Origin: Kribbella qitaiheensis
GTDB taxonomy: Bacteria; Actinomycetota; Actinomycetes; Propionibacteriales; Kribbellaceae
Length of the DNA stretch: 64,000 nt
Assembly (NCBI RefSeq): GCF_014217565.1
Contig: NZ_CP043661.1
Location: forward strand, 186,001-250,000
Reading direction: 5' to 3'
Below are positions 1 through 9,800 of this stretch, piece by piece. The notes under the pieces are model-generated. The model made no database searches and was not told the DNA's origin. It saw only the letters and a list, made by a program, of their open reading frames with translations. A program made the position numbers and the translations under genes. Position 1 is the first letter of the stretch. Each line of letters opens with the position of its first letter.

Positions 1-1026
1 GCGAACAACTGGTACTACGCGTACGGCGAAGGCTTCGACGAGAAGGCCGTTCTCCAGGACGCCGCGACCGTGGTCGAGTTGGCCGATGGGCATCCGATCA
101 AGCCGTTCTCCGTGGTCGACGACGGCTGGAACCCGGGCGGCAACGCCTCGGGCGGTCCCTGGGAGAGCGGTATCTCCGGGATCTTCGACGACATGGCCGG
201 TACCGCGGCCGCCGTGAAAGAGCTCGGCGCGCGGCCGGGACTCTGGTTCCGCCCGCTGCTGTCGCGGGAGAGCGGCCCCTGGCAACGCACCGGCCAGACC
301 GACGGCTTCGGCCGCGCACTCGACCCGTCGTACCCCGAGGTACTCGACCTGGTTCGCGCGGATCTGCACCGGTTCCGCGACTGGGGGTACGAGCTGGTCA
401 AACACGACTTCAGCACGTACGACATCTTCGGCCGGTTCGCCCCGGCGATGGGCGCGCGGCTGACCGACGACGGCTGGCAACTGCACGACACCACCCGCAC
501 TACGGCCGAGATCGTGCTCGCGTTCTATCGCGAGATCCGCGCGGCGGCGGGCGACGTCGTACTGATCGGCTGCAACACCGTCGGCCATCTGGCCGCGGGA
601 CTGGTCGACATCCAGCGAACCGGTGACGACACCTCCGGGCGGGACTGGGAGCGGACCCGGAAGATGGGGGTCAATTCGCTGGCCTTCCGGCTGCCGCAGC
701 ACAACCGGCTCTTCACTCTCGACGCCGACTGCGTGCCTTGCACACCGCAGACGCCGTGGGAGCTGAACCGCCAGTTCCTGGATCTGGTGGCCCGATCGGG
801 GAGCGCTCTCTTCGTTTCCATCGATCCCGCCGCCCGGACGGAGCGGACGGATCGCGACCTGAGCGACGGTATACGGTTGACATTGAACGGCGGCGACGGA
901 GTCGAGGGTGGGATCGAACCGCTGGACTGGCTGGTGAACAGCACGCCGAACGTCTGGCGGGCCGGTGACGGCGAGGTCCGGTACGACTGGTCGCGGCTCT
1001 GGGGCGCCGACCCGGCTGCGGGCTGA
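1..1026 (+). CDS. Clan GH-D glycoside hydrolase (alpha-galactosidase-like), 3' part
   Basis: The reading frame is already open at base 1, so the 5' end lies outside the window; about 341 codons are present. The visible part opens with NNWYYAYGEGF, typical of the (beta/alpha)8 barrel of GH36/GH27-type enzymes. The segment LVKHDFSTYD (Asp codon at 406-408) sits where these families carry the nucleophile, and RTGDDTSG (625-630) matches the R-x-x-D-D acid/base region. It therefore looks like a retaining alpha-galactosidase or a related exo-glycosidase. No signal peptide can be judged. It is followed after 27 bp by a ROK regulator and then GH125, suggesting one sugar-degradation operon. The substrate is not certain; GH36-like proteins also act on N-acetylgalactosaminides and other alpha-linked sugars. 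Confidence 0.8.
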   Translation, partial: ANNWYYAYGEGFDEKAVLQDAATVVELADGHPIKPFSVVDDGWNPGGNASGGPWESGISGIFDDMAGTAAAVKELGARPGLWFRPLLSRESGPWQRTGQTDGFGRALDPSYPEVLDLVRADLHRFRDWGYELVKHDFSTYDIFGRFAPAMGARLTDDGWQLHDTTRTTAEIVLAFYREIRAAAGDVVLIGCNTVGHLAAGLVDIQRTGDDTSGRDWERTRKMGVNSLAFRLPQHNRLFTLDADCVPCTPQTPWELNRQFLDLVARSGSALFVSIDPAARTERTDRDLSDGIRLTLNGGDGVEGGIEPLDWLVNSTPNVWRAGDGEVRYDWSRLWGADPAAG

Positions 1027-1053
1027 GGGCGCCGTGGTGCGAGGACAGGGGGA

Positions 1054-2364
1054 GTGGTGAACACCGAACAGCCTCCGGCCGTGGTACGCCGGGGTACCAA
1101 CCTGGATCGGGTGGGCGGCTTCAACGACACCGTGGTGCTGGACGCGATCCGGCGCGCGGACGGACTACTGAGCCGGGTCGAGATCGCGGCGGCGACCGGT
1201 CTTTCCGGCCAGGCCATCTCCAACATCACCCGCCGGCTGCTGGAAGCCGGCCTGGTCCGCGAAGCCGGCCGGCAGAAGAGCACCGGTCTCGGCAAGCCGC
1301 GGACCCTCCTCGAACTCGAACCCACCGGCCAGTACGCCGTCGGCGTGCACCTGGACCCGGCCGTCGTCACGGTGGTCGTGCTCGATCTGACCGGCCAGGT
1401 GGTCGCGCGCCGGCGGACCGAGACGCCGGCCAGCACCGACGATCCCGATGTCATGATCGCTGGAATCGCTGCCAGCGTGGAAGAGGTCATCGCGGCGGCC
1501 GGTGCGCCGAGGGAACGTGTGGTCGGGGTCGGGATCGCTGCTCCTGGGCCGATCGACGTCGACCGTGGTGTCGTGGTCGACCCGCCGAACCTGAGTGCGT
1601 GGCACCTCGTGCCGCTTCGCGACGCCCTGCGTGAGCGGACCGGCCTGCCGGTGCTCTTGGACAAGGACGTGACCGCCGCGGCCTCGGCCGAGAAGTGGGC
1701 CGGCGGCCCCAACGGTCGCGGCAGCTTCGTCTTCTTCTACCTCGGCACCGGCGTCGGCGCCGGTCTGGTGATCGGCGACGAGGTGGTCCGCGGTTCGTCC
1801 AGCAACGTCGGCGAGATCGGTCACGTCATCGTCGACCCCGACGGGCCGCTCTGCTACTGCGGCCGGCGCGGCTGTGTCGGCGAGACCAGCCAGCCCCGGT
1901 ACCTCGTCCAGCAGGCGGTGCACGCGGGAGTACTTGCCCAGGGCATCGATATCGACGATCGGCACGCCGTCGACGTCGCGTTCGCCGAGCTGTGTTCGCA
2001 GGCGGGGGCCGGCTTCGGCGCCGCCCGTGACATCATCACCGCGCTGGCCGAACGGATCGCCAAGGTGGTCGAGGACATCGCGAACCTGCTCGACCTGGAG
2101 CGGGTGGTGTTCGGTGGACCGCACTGGGACCAGCTCGCCCCGTTCTTCAACGAGTTCGTCCGGGCCGCATTGGTGGAGCGGTTCCTCGTTCGTTCGGTGC
2201 ATCCGTTCGTCGTGGCCGGGACGTCGCTCGGTGCGGACGTCGGCGCGGTCGGAGCGGCCAGCCTGGTCCTCGACCACACGTTCTCGCCAAACCCCTCCGT
2301 ACTACTGCTCGGACCCGTGGAGAGCGCTTCCGCCGCGATCCAGCTCGGATCTGCTGAAAGGTGA
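1054..2364 (+). CDS. ROK family transcriptional regulator
   Basis: A 436-residue protein with an N-terminal winged helix (about residues 30-85, with SRVEIAAATGLSGQAIS as recognition region) followed by a ROK sugar-kinase-like domain. The ROK part shows GVGIAAPGPIDVDRG, the phosphate-loop-like YLGTGVGAGL and the zinc motif CYCGRRGCVGE. Members of this class are usually repressors released by a sugar. The start is a GTG doublet (1054/1057) just after an AGGGGGAG purine stretch; the second GTG has the better spacing. It lies between two glycosidase genes on the same strand and ends 7 bp before the GH125 start, so it probably controls this locus. The cognate sugar cannot be read from sequence. 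Confidence 0.9.
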   Translation: MVNTEQPPAVVRRGTNLDRVGGFNDTVVLDAIRRADGLLSRVEIAAATGLSGQAISNITRRLLEAGLVREAGRQKSTGLGKPRTLLELEPTGQYAVGVHLDPAVVTVVVLDLTGQVVARRRTETPASTDDPDVMIAGIAASVEEVIAAAGAPRERVVGVGIAAPGPIDVDRGVVVDPPNLSAWHLVPLRDALRERTGLPVLLDKDVTAAASAEKWAGGPNGRGSFVFFYLGTGVGAGLVIGDEVVRGSSSNVGEIGHVIVDPDGPLCYCGRRGCVGETSQPRYLVQQAVHAGVLAQGIDIDDRHAVDVAFAELCSQAGAGFGAARDIITALAERIAKVVEDIANLLDLERVVFGGPHWDQLAPFFNEFVRAALVERFLVRSVHPFVVAGTSLGADVGAVGAASLVLDHTFSPNPSVLLLGPVESASAAIQLGSAER

Positions 2365-2371
2365 TGTGTTG

Positions 2372-3655
2372 ATGACCGGTATCGATCGCAACGTTCTGGC
2401 CCGCGCCGTCGAGGAGGTCCGCCGGGCGACCGGCGACCCGATGATCGCCGGGATGTTCGAGCGTTCGATGGCGGAGAACCTGCCGGCCGTCGCGGAGCGG
2501 CTGCCGGACGGGACCACCTTCGTGCTGACCGGCGACATCCCGGCGATGTGGCTGCGCGACTCCGCCGCCCAGCTCCGCCCGTACCTGGTGCTCTGCGGCG
2601 ACGATCCCGCCTTGCAGGACACGCTGATCGGCGTACTGCATCGCCAGCTCGAGTACATCGCGATCGATCCGTACGCGAACGCGTTCAACCGGGCCGCCGA
2701 CGGTGCCGGACACACCACGGACGAGACCGAGATGTCCCCGTGGGTGTGGGAACGCAAGTACGAGATCGACTCGCTCTGCTACCCGATCGAGCTCGCCTAT
2801 CGGCTCTGGCGGATCACCGGTCGCAAGGACGTGATCGACCACCGCTTCGTCGCGGCGGCGACCGCGGTGCTGGAGTTGTGGACGATCGAGCAGAACCACG
2901 AAGAGAACTCGAAGTACCGGTTCCAGCGGCATGACGACCGGCCCACGGACACGCTGGTCCGGGAAGGACGCGGGCGGGTGACCCAGCCGACCGGGATGTC
3001 GTGGAGCGCTTTCCGGCCCAGCGACGACGCCACCGAGCACGGGTTCAACGTTCCGGGCAACATGTTCGCCTCGGCCGTGCTCGGCTACCTGGAACTGATC
3101 GCCCACGAAGTGCTGGACGACGATTCGCTGGCGGCCCGGGCGAAGGAGCTGAAGGCCGGTATCGACGACGGGATCGCCCGCCACGGCATGGTCGATCACC
3201 CCACGTTCGGCCGGGTCTACGCCTACGAGGCCGACGGTGCCGGTGCGCAGTTGCTGATGGACGACGCGAACATGCCGAGCCTGCTGTCTGCACCGATGTC
3301 GGGGTTCGCCGCGCCTGACGACCCGGCGTACCTGGCGACCCGGAAGCTGTTGCTCAGCCCGGAGAATCCCTACTACTACAGTGGATCCGCCGCGGCCGGA
3401 ATCGGTAGCCCGCACACGCCGCCGGACTACGTCTGGCCGATCGCGCTCGCCGTCCAGGGCCTGACCAGTACGTCGGCCGACGAGCGGCAGCACCTCCTCG
3501 AGGTCCTGCGCGACACCACCGGCGGGACCGGGCTGATGCATGAGGGGTTCCACGTCGACGATCCGACGAAGTTCACCCGGGAATGGTTCTCGTGGGCGAA
3601 CGCCATGTTCTGCGAACTGGCACTCGCCCACGCCGGCCACCGGTTGCCCGACTAG
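2372..3655 (+). CDS. GH125 exo-alpha-1,6-mannosidase-like glycosidase
   Basis: A 427-residue (alpha/alpha)6-barrel protein of the GH125 (former DUF1237) family, with the family hallmark MWLRDSAAQLRPYL at about residue 59, later WERKYEIDSLCYP, and the C-terminal motif HEGFHVDDPTKFTREWFSWA. Known members cut non-reducing alpha-1,6-mannose. There is no signal peptide, so it should act in the cytoplasm on imported oligosaccharides. ATG 2372 follows AAAGG by about 10 bases; GTG 2366 and TTG 2369 in the same frame are alternatives. It is probably cotranscribed with the ROK gene. Its stop overlaps the convergent ABC permease stop by 4 bp, leaving no terminator between them. Confidence 0.9.
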   Translation: MTGIDRNVLARAVEEVRRATGDPMIAGMFERSMAENLPAVAERLPDGTTFVLTGDIPAMWLRDSAAQLRPYLVLCGDDPALQDTLIGVLHRQLEYIAIDPYANAFNRAADGAGHTTDETEMSPWVWERKYEIDSLCYPIELAYRLWRITGRKDVIDHRFVAAATAVLELWTIEQNHEENSKYRFQRHDDRPTDTLVREGRGRVTQPTGMSWSAFRPSDDATEHGFNVPGNMFASAVLGYLELIAHEVLDDDSLAARAKELKAGIDDGIARHGMVDHPTFGRVYAYEADGAGAQLLMDDANMPSLLSAPMSGFAAPDDPAYLATRKLLLSPENPYYYSGSAAAGIGSPHTPPDYVWPIALAVQGLTSTSADERQHLLEVLRDTTGGTGLMHEGFHVDDPTKFTREWFSWANAMFCELALAHAGHRLPD

Positions 3656-4486
3656 GTCACATCGCGGCGGCGGGTGGTGAACGCGGCTACGGCGACGAAG
3701 ACCAGGCCGTAGCCGAGCAAGGTCAGGAGAGCGCGATCTCCGCCGACGGCATCGCGTACGCCGGGGGGTGCGTCGGTCGCGGACATCCCGGTGACGGCGT
3801 AGATCAGGGAACCCGCGTTAGCGCCGGGTAGCGCGTCGGACAGGAACTCCAGGCCCGGCAATAGGCTGCTAACCAATCCGGCCAGCAGCGCTTCGATGCC
3901 GAGGATCCAGACCACGCCCAGGCCGATCGGCAGGGCGACGTTGCGGAAGGCAATCGCCAGGGCGGCGCCGGCCAGGCACCACACTGAGAGCACCAGCCAA
4001 CCGCCTGCCAGACCTTGCAGCAGGTCGAGCGGACCCGGCCAGTTCATCTCGGCGCCTTCGCCGACGGCGATCCCGAGGCTGCAGAGCGAGCACGCTACGA
4101 AGATGCCGAGAACCCAGACTGCGATGGCCGTGCACAGGCCTAGTAGCTGGCCTGCCAACAGTGCGCCGCGTCCGGGACGCTGGGTGAGGATCGTCTTCAG
4201 CGTGCCCCAGGTGTACTCGCTGCCGATCACGACCGCTCCGAGGACGAGAGCAAGCGCTCCCGCGAAGACCGGGAACCCGCCGAGCGTGTTGTCCAGAACG
4301 TGTTCCGGCAGCACGCCGCGCAGTACTTCGGCGCGGGGGATCCCGTCGGTCTGCTGGTTGCCGTCGCCGGTCACGTAGCCGAGGTACGGCAAGACGTAGC
4401 CGAAGACGAGGCTGAGTACGAGGCCCGCGCCGAACAGCACCCAGACGGCGGATCGCTTGCGGAGCTTGAGCAGCTCGGCTCGATAG

Positions 4487-4497
<11 letters not shown>
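3652..4497 (-). CDS. ABC-2 type transporter permease
   Basis: A 281-residue integral membrane protein with about six hydrophobic segments, a cytoplasmic N-terminus (SYRAELLKLRKRSAVW) and the long N-terminal helix typical of ABC-2 permeases. It would pair with the ATPase encoded just upstream, whose stop overlaps this start by 11 bp, a strong sign of translational coupling. The pair resembles actinobacterial BcrAB/DrrAB-like exporters, often for antibiotics or lipids; the substrate is unknown. The gene converges tail-to-tail with GH125. Confidence 0.87.
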
Positions 4498-5401
<904 letters not shown>

Positions 5402-5509
5402 ACCTGAACCCTGCCGGTCGACTACCGGTTGCCGCGTCGGCCCGGGGGAGTGACCCCGCCTACCGCCGGGGGAGTAGGTCACCCCGAGGCACCCCGGAGC
5501 CGACAGGTC

Positions 5510-6130
5510 CTACTCGGCGAGGGTTGGAGCGGCGTGTGTCCACCGGCGGTTCTCGATCTCCTCGATGATGAAGCGGGCGAACGTCGGTGCGGGTCACCTG
5601 CCAGCCGCCCTCGGGCGTCTGTCCGTCCAGTACACGACAGGTGCCGGTCGGCGGGTCGTCCAGCAACCGGGTCGGGCGGACGAAGGTCCAGTCGAGTGAA
5701 CTCACCCGCACGATCGACTCCATCAGCCGCCTGTCGTCGTACGCCTCCTTCATCAGCGTCGAGGCCAGGACGCGATAGCTCAGCTTGAAGTTCGGATCGT
5801 CCCGCCGTACTCCGGCCGACGTGATCGCGATCAGCCGCGCACCCGCGGTCGCCTCGAGCGCGGCAACCAGCGCCCGCGCGGCGTCGGAGTACAGGCCGGA
5901 AGCCTTCCGCCCGGACGGCCGATCGCGGAGACCACCACGTCCTGCCCCTTCACGGCTGCCCGATCGAGGCAGGATCGCGCAGATTCGCGGCCACGACCTC
6001 GACCCCGGGCAGTTGCACGGGTGTCCGCATCGCCGCCGTCACCGCATGCCCGCCGGCCGCCGCCTGTCGACCAGGCACCGCCCGGTCGTCCGCCCGCGCC
6101 GAAGATCACGACCTTTGCTCTTGCACTCCC
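5510..6130 (-). pseudogene. NAD(P)H-binding (NmrA/SDR-like) oxidoreductase, multiply frameshifted
   Basis: Reading the minus strand and switching frame recovers a near-complete family protein. The order is AKVVIFGAGGRPG (Rossmann glycine motif, ~6110-6085); then, in another frame, AGGHAVTAAM and LPGVEVVAANLRDPASI; then AAVKGQDVVVSAIGRP (~5950-5900); then GLYSDAARALVAALEATAG and DWTFVRPTRLLDDPPTG (~5900-5585); and finally ARFIIEEIENRRWTHA up to a stop at 5510-5512. At least four frame changes are needed, so this is a decayed gene and not a sequencing slip. The intact ancestor would have been about 205-210 residues, the usual length for these reductases. No start codon in the first frame is convincing. 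Confidence 0.85.
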
Positions 6131-6258
6131 CGATTGTCGAACACTGTTCGTCTTACGACACTTTACTGCGCCAGCTCCAGGCGCTGCGGGTGTGGCCACC
6201 GACTACGCGTGCCGCAGCCTTGCTTCTTGTTCGACAAACTGACGCACGGTTGGAATTA

Positions 6259-6276
6259 GTGGCCGGATCCGGCCAC
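6259..6276. promoter_or_regulatory. 18-bp perfect palindrome upstream of the rhamnosidase
   Basis: GTGGCCGGATCCGGCCAC is a perfect dyad with no central spacer. It lies 113 bp before the GH78 start and upstream of a plausible promoter (TTGTCT at 6292). It could be an activator or repressor site, or form a short hairpin ending transcription from the left. Only the symmetry is seen directly. Confidence 0.45.
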
Positions 6277-6320
6277 GAAGGTCCCAACGGGTTGTCTGCG
6301 AGGTATTTCGATTGATAGAA

Positions 6321-6334
6321 ATGAAACGATTCAT
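6321..6334. promoter_or_regulatory. LacI-style operator at GH78 promoter
   Basis: ATGAAACGATTCAT is a 14-bp dyad with one mismatched pair and the central CG typical of LacI-family operators (TGAAACGTTTCA-like). A candidate promoter sits just upstream: TTGTCT at 6292-6297, 17 bp, then ATAGAA at 6315-6320. The box would therefore cover the transcription start. The -10 is weak, so this is a prediction. Confidence 0.5.
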
Positions 6335-6389
6335 GACTGTTCGTTGAGCACGCCCGGCCGCCCACACGCCCGTCCGATGGAGCAATCGA

Positions 6390-9300
6390 GTGCAGACAAC
6401 AGCTGAGAGCCCGGCGCCGCAGTGGCTGCGTGTCGAGGATCATGACGCGCGTCAACCCTCGGCCGGTCGTGCGCTGTCGACCGCGCATTCGTCCCACCCG
6501 CGGCTGTCGTGGGTCGTGCCGCTGGTCCGGCAGGGCCAGCGCCAGATCGCTTACCGGGTGATCGCGGCCGCAGGTGATGGTGACCCTCGGGAGATCGCGG
6601 AGACGGCGGCGGAAGCACTCCTGCTCGACACGGGCCGGGTCGAGTCGGCTGAAAACGCTCACGTCAGGTGGCCGAGCCGGCCGATTGTCGCGCACAGCAG
6701 ACTTCGCTGGGCAGTGCAGACATGGGACGAGCACGGTACGGCGTCGTGCTGGAGCGAGCCGGCCGAACTGGTGCTGGGACCGCTCGAGCTGACCGATTGG
6801 ACAGCAAGCTGGGTGGCGGTCTTGCCGACCAAGGCAGTCCGCCGCAGCTTTCGCACCGATCAGGCTGTCGCCAGGGCCACCCTGCATCTAGCCGGGCACG
6901 GGCAGTTTCGGGCCGCGATTGACGGTACGCCGGTCAATGCCGACGCCTGTGACCCGTCCCGCACTGCGCTGTCCCGGGCGACGGTGCGCAGCTACGACGT
7001 CAGCTCGCTGCTCGAGAGCCCGGCGGAACACGTGGTCGCGGTCGCGGTAGGGATCGGCCACTACCGGTTGGCGCTGCAGGCGGCCCGAGTGCTCGCCGAG
7101 CTCGTCGTGGAGTTCGCGGACGGCAGCGTACGACGTATCGGCACAGGGCCGGACTGGCGGTACGCCGACAGCCCCGTCACCACGGACGAACCCTTTTATC
7201 TGGAAGCACATGACGCCCGCCGCGGCCGAGACTGGGCCAGTCCAGGTGCGGATAGCTCCGGCTGGCCGACGGCGCGGCCGGCAGAAGGTCCGGAGACCGT
7301 GACTCCCGACGCCGGGCCGCCCGTCTGCGTGGTCGAGGAAATCGTCGCGACCCGCGTCGCGGAGTCGTCGGGCGCGGTGTATGACGTGGGTCGGAACGTC
7401 GCGGCAAGGAGCCGAGTCGTCCTCCACGGCGTCGAGCCCGGAACTGAAGTGGAGATCGTCCACGGCGAGAAGCTGGATGCGGCAGGCCAGGTCGACACCC
7501 TGAACATCCGGCTACCGGACGATGCGGATCGCGAGCGCCAACTAGTGCGCTGGATCTGTAGGGGTGATCACGAGGTGATCGAGGCGTGGTTCGCTGTGCA
7601 TGGCTTCCGGTACGTCGAGGTCCGCGGGCTGCCCGCCGGAGCGCGTGCCGAAGTGGTGGCCCGGGTGCTCCATTCGGACCTTGCTTCGACGGGTTGTTTC
7701 CAGAGCGACGATGCGCTTCTGGACCGGATGGTGGAGATGGCGGCGCGGACCCAGCGCAACAACACGCACTCGCATCCGGAGGACTGCCCGACCCGTGAGC
7801 AGGGTGGTTGGACAGGGGACGCGTCGGTATCCGCCGAGGCGGCCTTCTGTCACCTGGACATGGCCGGCGTGTATCGGCACTGGCTGACCGATGTGATGGC
7901 TGACCAGCGCGCCGACGGCGGCATCCTGGGCGTCACGCCACACCTCCAGGGGGAGGCCCTGGTTCAGCCCGCCGATCCGGTGTGGGGATCGGCGATGACC
8001 GAGATTCCCTTGCAGCATTGGCGAAGTGTGGGGGATCCCAGTCTGATCGAGCTGACCTTGCCTGCGATGCGCCGGTGGGTCGAATGGCAGCTGGGGACAG
8101 TCGAAGGCGGCGTTGTGCGGCACGCGGACATCAGCTACGGCGCGGACTGGCTGGCGCCGGAGCAGACACCGCCCATACTGCTGCAGACGGCGGCGGTCAT
8201 TCGCTCACTCCGAGCGCTCGCCGAGCTCGAACGTGCGGTGGGTAACGAAGCGCACGCGGCGGACCGTGACCGGCAGGCTGATGACCTGGTGGGCACAAGC
8301 CGATCACAGTTCCGCGACCCGGTGACGGGAAAGTGGGGGAACGGCAGTCAGGCCTCCGGCGCGGTTGCGCTGATCAGCGGCATGGCGAACGGGTCGGAAC
8401 AGCGGCAGCTCACAGAAGCGATCGCGGTAGACATGCACCACCGAGACAATCGGCTCTCGAGTGGCTTTGCGGGTACCCAATCCGTAGTACGGGCGATGAG
8501 CGCCGCGGACGGTGGGATCTCGCTCCTGGATGCCCTCCATCAGCCGACCCAGCCTGGGATCGGCTCGATGCTGGTGGACGGCCCCGGAACATTCTGGGAA
8601 ACGTGGTGGATCGACGACGGAAACGTCGGCGTCGCCTCGCTCGATCATGTCGGCCTGGCCGCGCCGTTCGCAGCCTGGGCCTGGAGGACCGTGGCCGGCA
8701 TCGCACCGCTGACCGCCGGGTATCGACGGTTCGCGATTGCGCCACGGCTGCTCGGGCCGGTGGGCCACTGTCGGGCGCAGTTGGAGACTGGCCGGGGCCG
8801 GATCGAAGTCGTCTGGCAGCTCGACGGCACGGAGCTGACTGCCGAACTGGTCGTTCCTGTCGGCGCCGTGGCTGTGGTGAGTCTGCCAGGCGTGGAAGCC
8901 GAAGATCTGCTGGTAGACGGACGTCCGGCCCGCGATCATCCGCGGGCGAAGCTGACTGCCGGCGGGACGGAACTCGAAAGCGGTCGGTACCTCCTGGTTG
9001 CTTCAGGAGTGGAGCGAGCGGAGCGAACTGCCGCCATAGGCGCCGCACCGGACGTCCCACCGGGTGGATCGTGCCGCGTGCCGGTGATGGCAGCCGAGAG
9101 GACAGCGGCGACGATCAAGTCGGGCTGGAAGGTGTCGCAGGCTGACGGCCAGCTGCTCGTCACCGCCGGACCTGACGTGACGGTCGGCGACAGTGCCGAA
9201 CTCGCCTTGATCGACGCGGACGGCCGACCTGTCGCACGGCGTACGGTTCGCGCCGGTGTGAGCGGCACGTGGTTGTCGAACGGAGTCTGTGATCCACGCT

Positions 9301-9800
9301 GGACAGCGGACGACTCGATGACCGTGGAGGTTTTGGAGAAGACCTACGTCTGTACGCCGGTGTACCACGGACCGATCCCGTCGCCCGTAATCGAGGCTCG
9401 GCTCCCGCAGTTGCGAGCCGGCGAAACCCGCTGGCTGAGGTTGCCGTTCGCGGACCCGGTCGATCTCGGCCCAGCGACGGTTGTGCACGCCGAGTTCGAC
9501 CTCTGTGGGCCCTATCTGCCGGGCCGCACGGTGATACCGGTACTCCGGATCACCACCGCGCCTGGGGAACGCCGGACCGGGACGACCCGGGCGCTGCCGG
9601 TGAGCTGGAACCGGGTGGCCGTCGACGTGGCTGGGTGGCCCGGCGCGAAGGAGATCACCGAGATCGCGGTCGGCCTCGTCTGGAAAGACGTGCACGACTG
9701 GGCCCGCGGGCCGAAGTACGAGATCGGGGCGGTCAAGGCCGCCGATACCTTGTTCCGGGTCGGCAGAGTGGGGTGGACGAGTGCACCGCGCACGTGGTGA
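6390..9800 (+). CDS. GH78 alpha-L-rhamnosidase
   Basis: A 1136-residue enzyme predicted to release L-rhamnose from rhamnosides or rhamnogalacturonan fragments. The N-terminal fibronectin-like part (LSWVVPLVRQGQRQIAYRV) and beta-domains lead to the (alpha/alpha)6 catalytic domain, with DCPTREQGGWTGDA at about residues 465-478 carrying the conserved Asp/Arg/Trp set, and FWETWWIDDGN near 735. A further 250-residue C-terminal part is longer than in minimal family members and may be an extra beta-domain. No signal peptide is visible, so it probably acts inside the cell. GTG 6390 is preceded by GGAG at 6379-6382. The 3' end overlaps the possible start of the next glycosidase by 20 bp. Confidence 0.9.
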   Translation: MQTTAESPAPQWLRVEDHDARQPSAGRALSTAHSSHPRLSWVVPLVRQGQRQIAYRVIAAAGDGDPREIAETAAEALLLDTGRVESAENAHVRWPSRPIVAHSRLRWAVQTWDEHGTASCWSEPAELVLGPLELTDWTASWVAVLPTKAVRRSFRTDQAVARATLHLAGHGQFRAAIDGTPVNADACDPSRTALSRATVRSYDVSSLLESPAEHVVAVAVGIGHYRLALQAARVLAELVVEFADGSVRRIGTGPDWRYADSPVTTDEPFYLEAHDARRGRDWASPGADSSGWPTARPAEGPETVTPDAGPPVCVVEEIVATRVAESSGAVYDVGRNVAARSRVVLHGVEPGTEVEIVHGEKLDAAGQVDTLNIRLPDDADRERQLVRWICRGDHEVIEAWFAVHGFRYVEVRGLPAGARAEVVARVLHSDLASTGCFQSDDALLDRMVEMAARTQRNNTHSHPEDCPTREQGGWTGDASVSAEAAFCHLDMAGVYRHWLTDVMADQRADGGILGVTPHLQGEALVQPADPVWGSAMTEIPLQHWRSVGDPSLIELTLPAMRRWVEWQLGTVEGGVVRHADISYGADWLAPEQTPPILLQTAAVIRSLRALAELERAVGNEAHAADRDRQADDLVGTSRSQFRDPVTGKWGNGSQASGAVALISGMANGSEQRQLTEAIAVDMHHRDNRLSSGFAGTQSVVRAMSAADGGISLLDALHQPTQPGIGSMLVDGPGTFWETWWIDDGNVGVASLDHVGLAAPFAAWAWRTVAGIAPLTAGYRRFAIAPRLLGPVGHCRAQLETGRGRIEVVWQLDGTELTAELVVPVGAVAVVSLPGVEAEDLLVDGRPARDHPRAKLTAGGTELESGRYLLVASGVERAERTAAIGAAPDVPPGGSCRVPVMAAERTAATIKSGWKVSQADGQLLVTAGPDVTVGDSAELALIDADGRPVARRTVRAGVSGTWLSNGVCDPRWTADDSMTVEVLEKTYVCTPVYHGPIPSPVIEARLPQLRAGETRWLRLPFADPVDLGPATVVHAEFDLCGPYLPGRTVIPVLRITTAPGERRTGTTRALPVSWNRVAVDVAGWPGAKEITEIAVGLVWKDVHDWARGPKYEIGAVKAADTLFRVGRVGWTSAPRTW

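Noticed and set aside
2318..2331. LacI-like operator GGAGAGCGCTTCCG before GH125
   Set aside because: The dyad is imperfect and lies inside the end of the ROK gene; without a nearby promoter it is likely chance.
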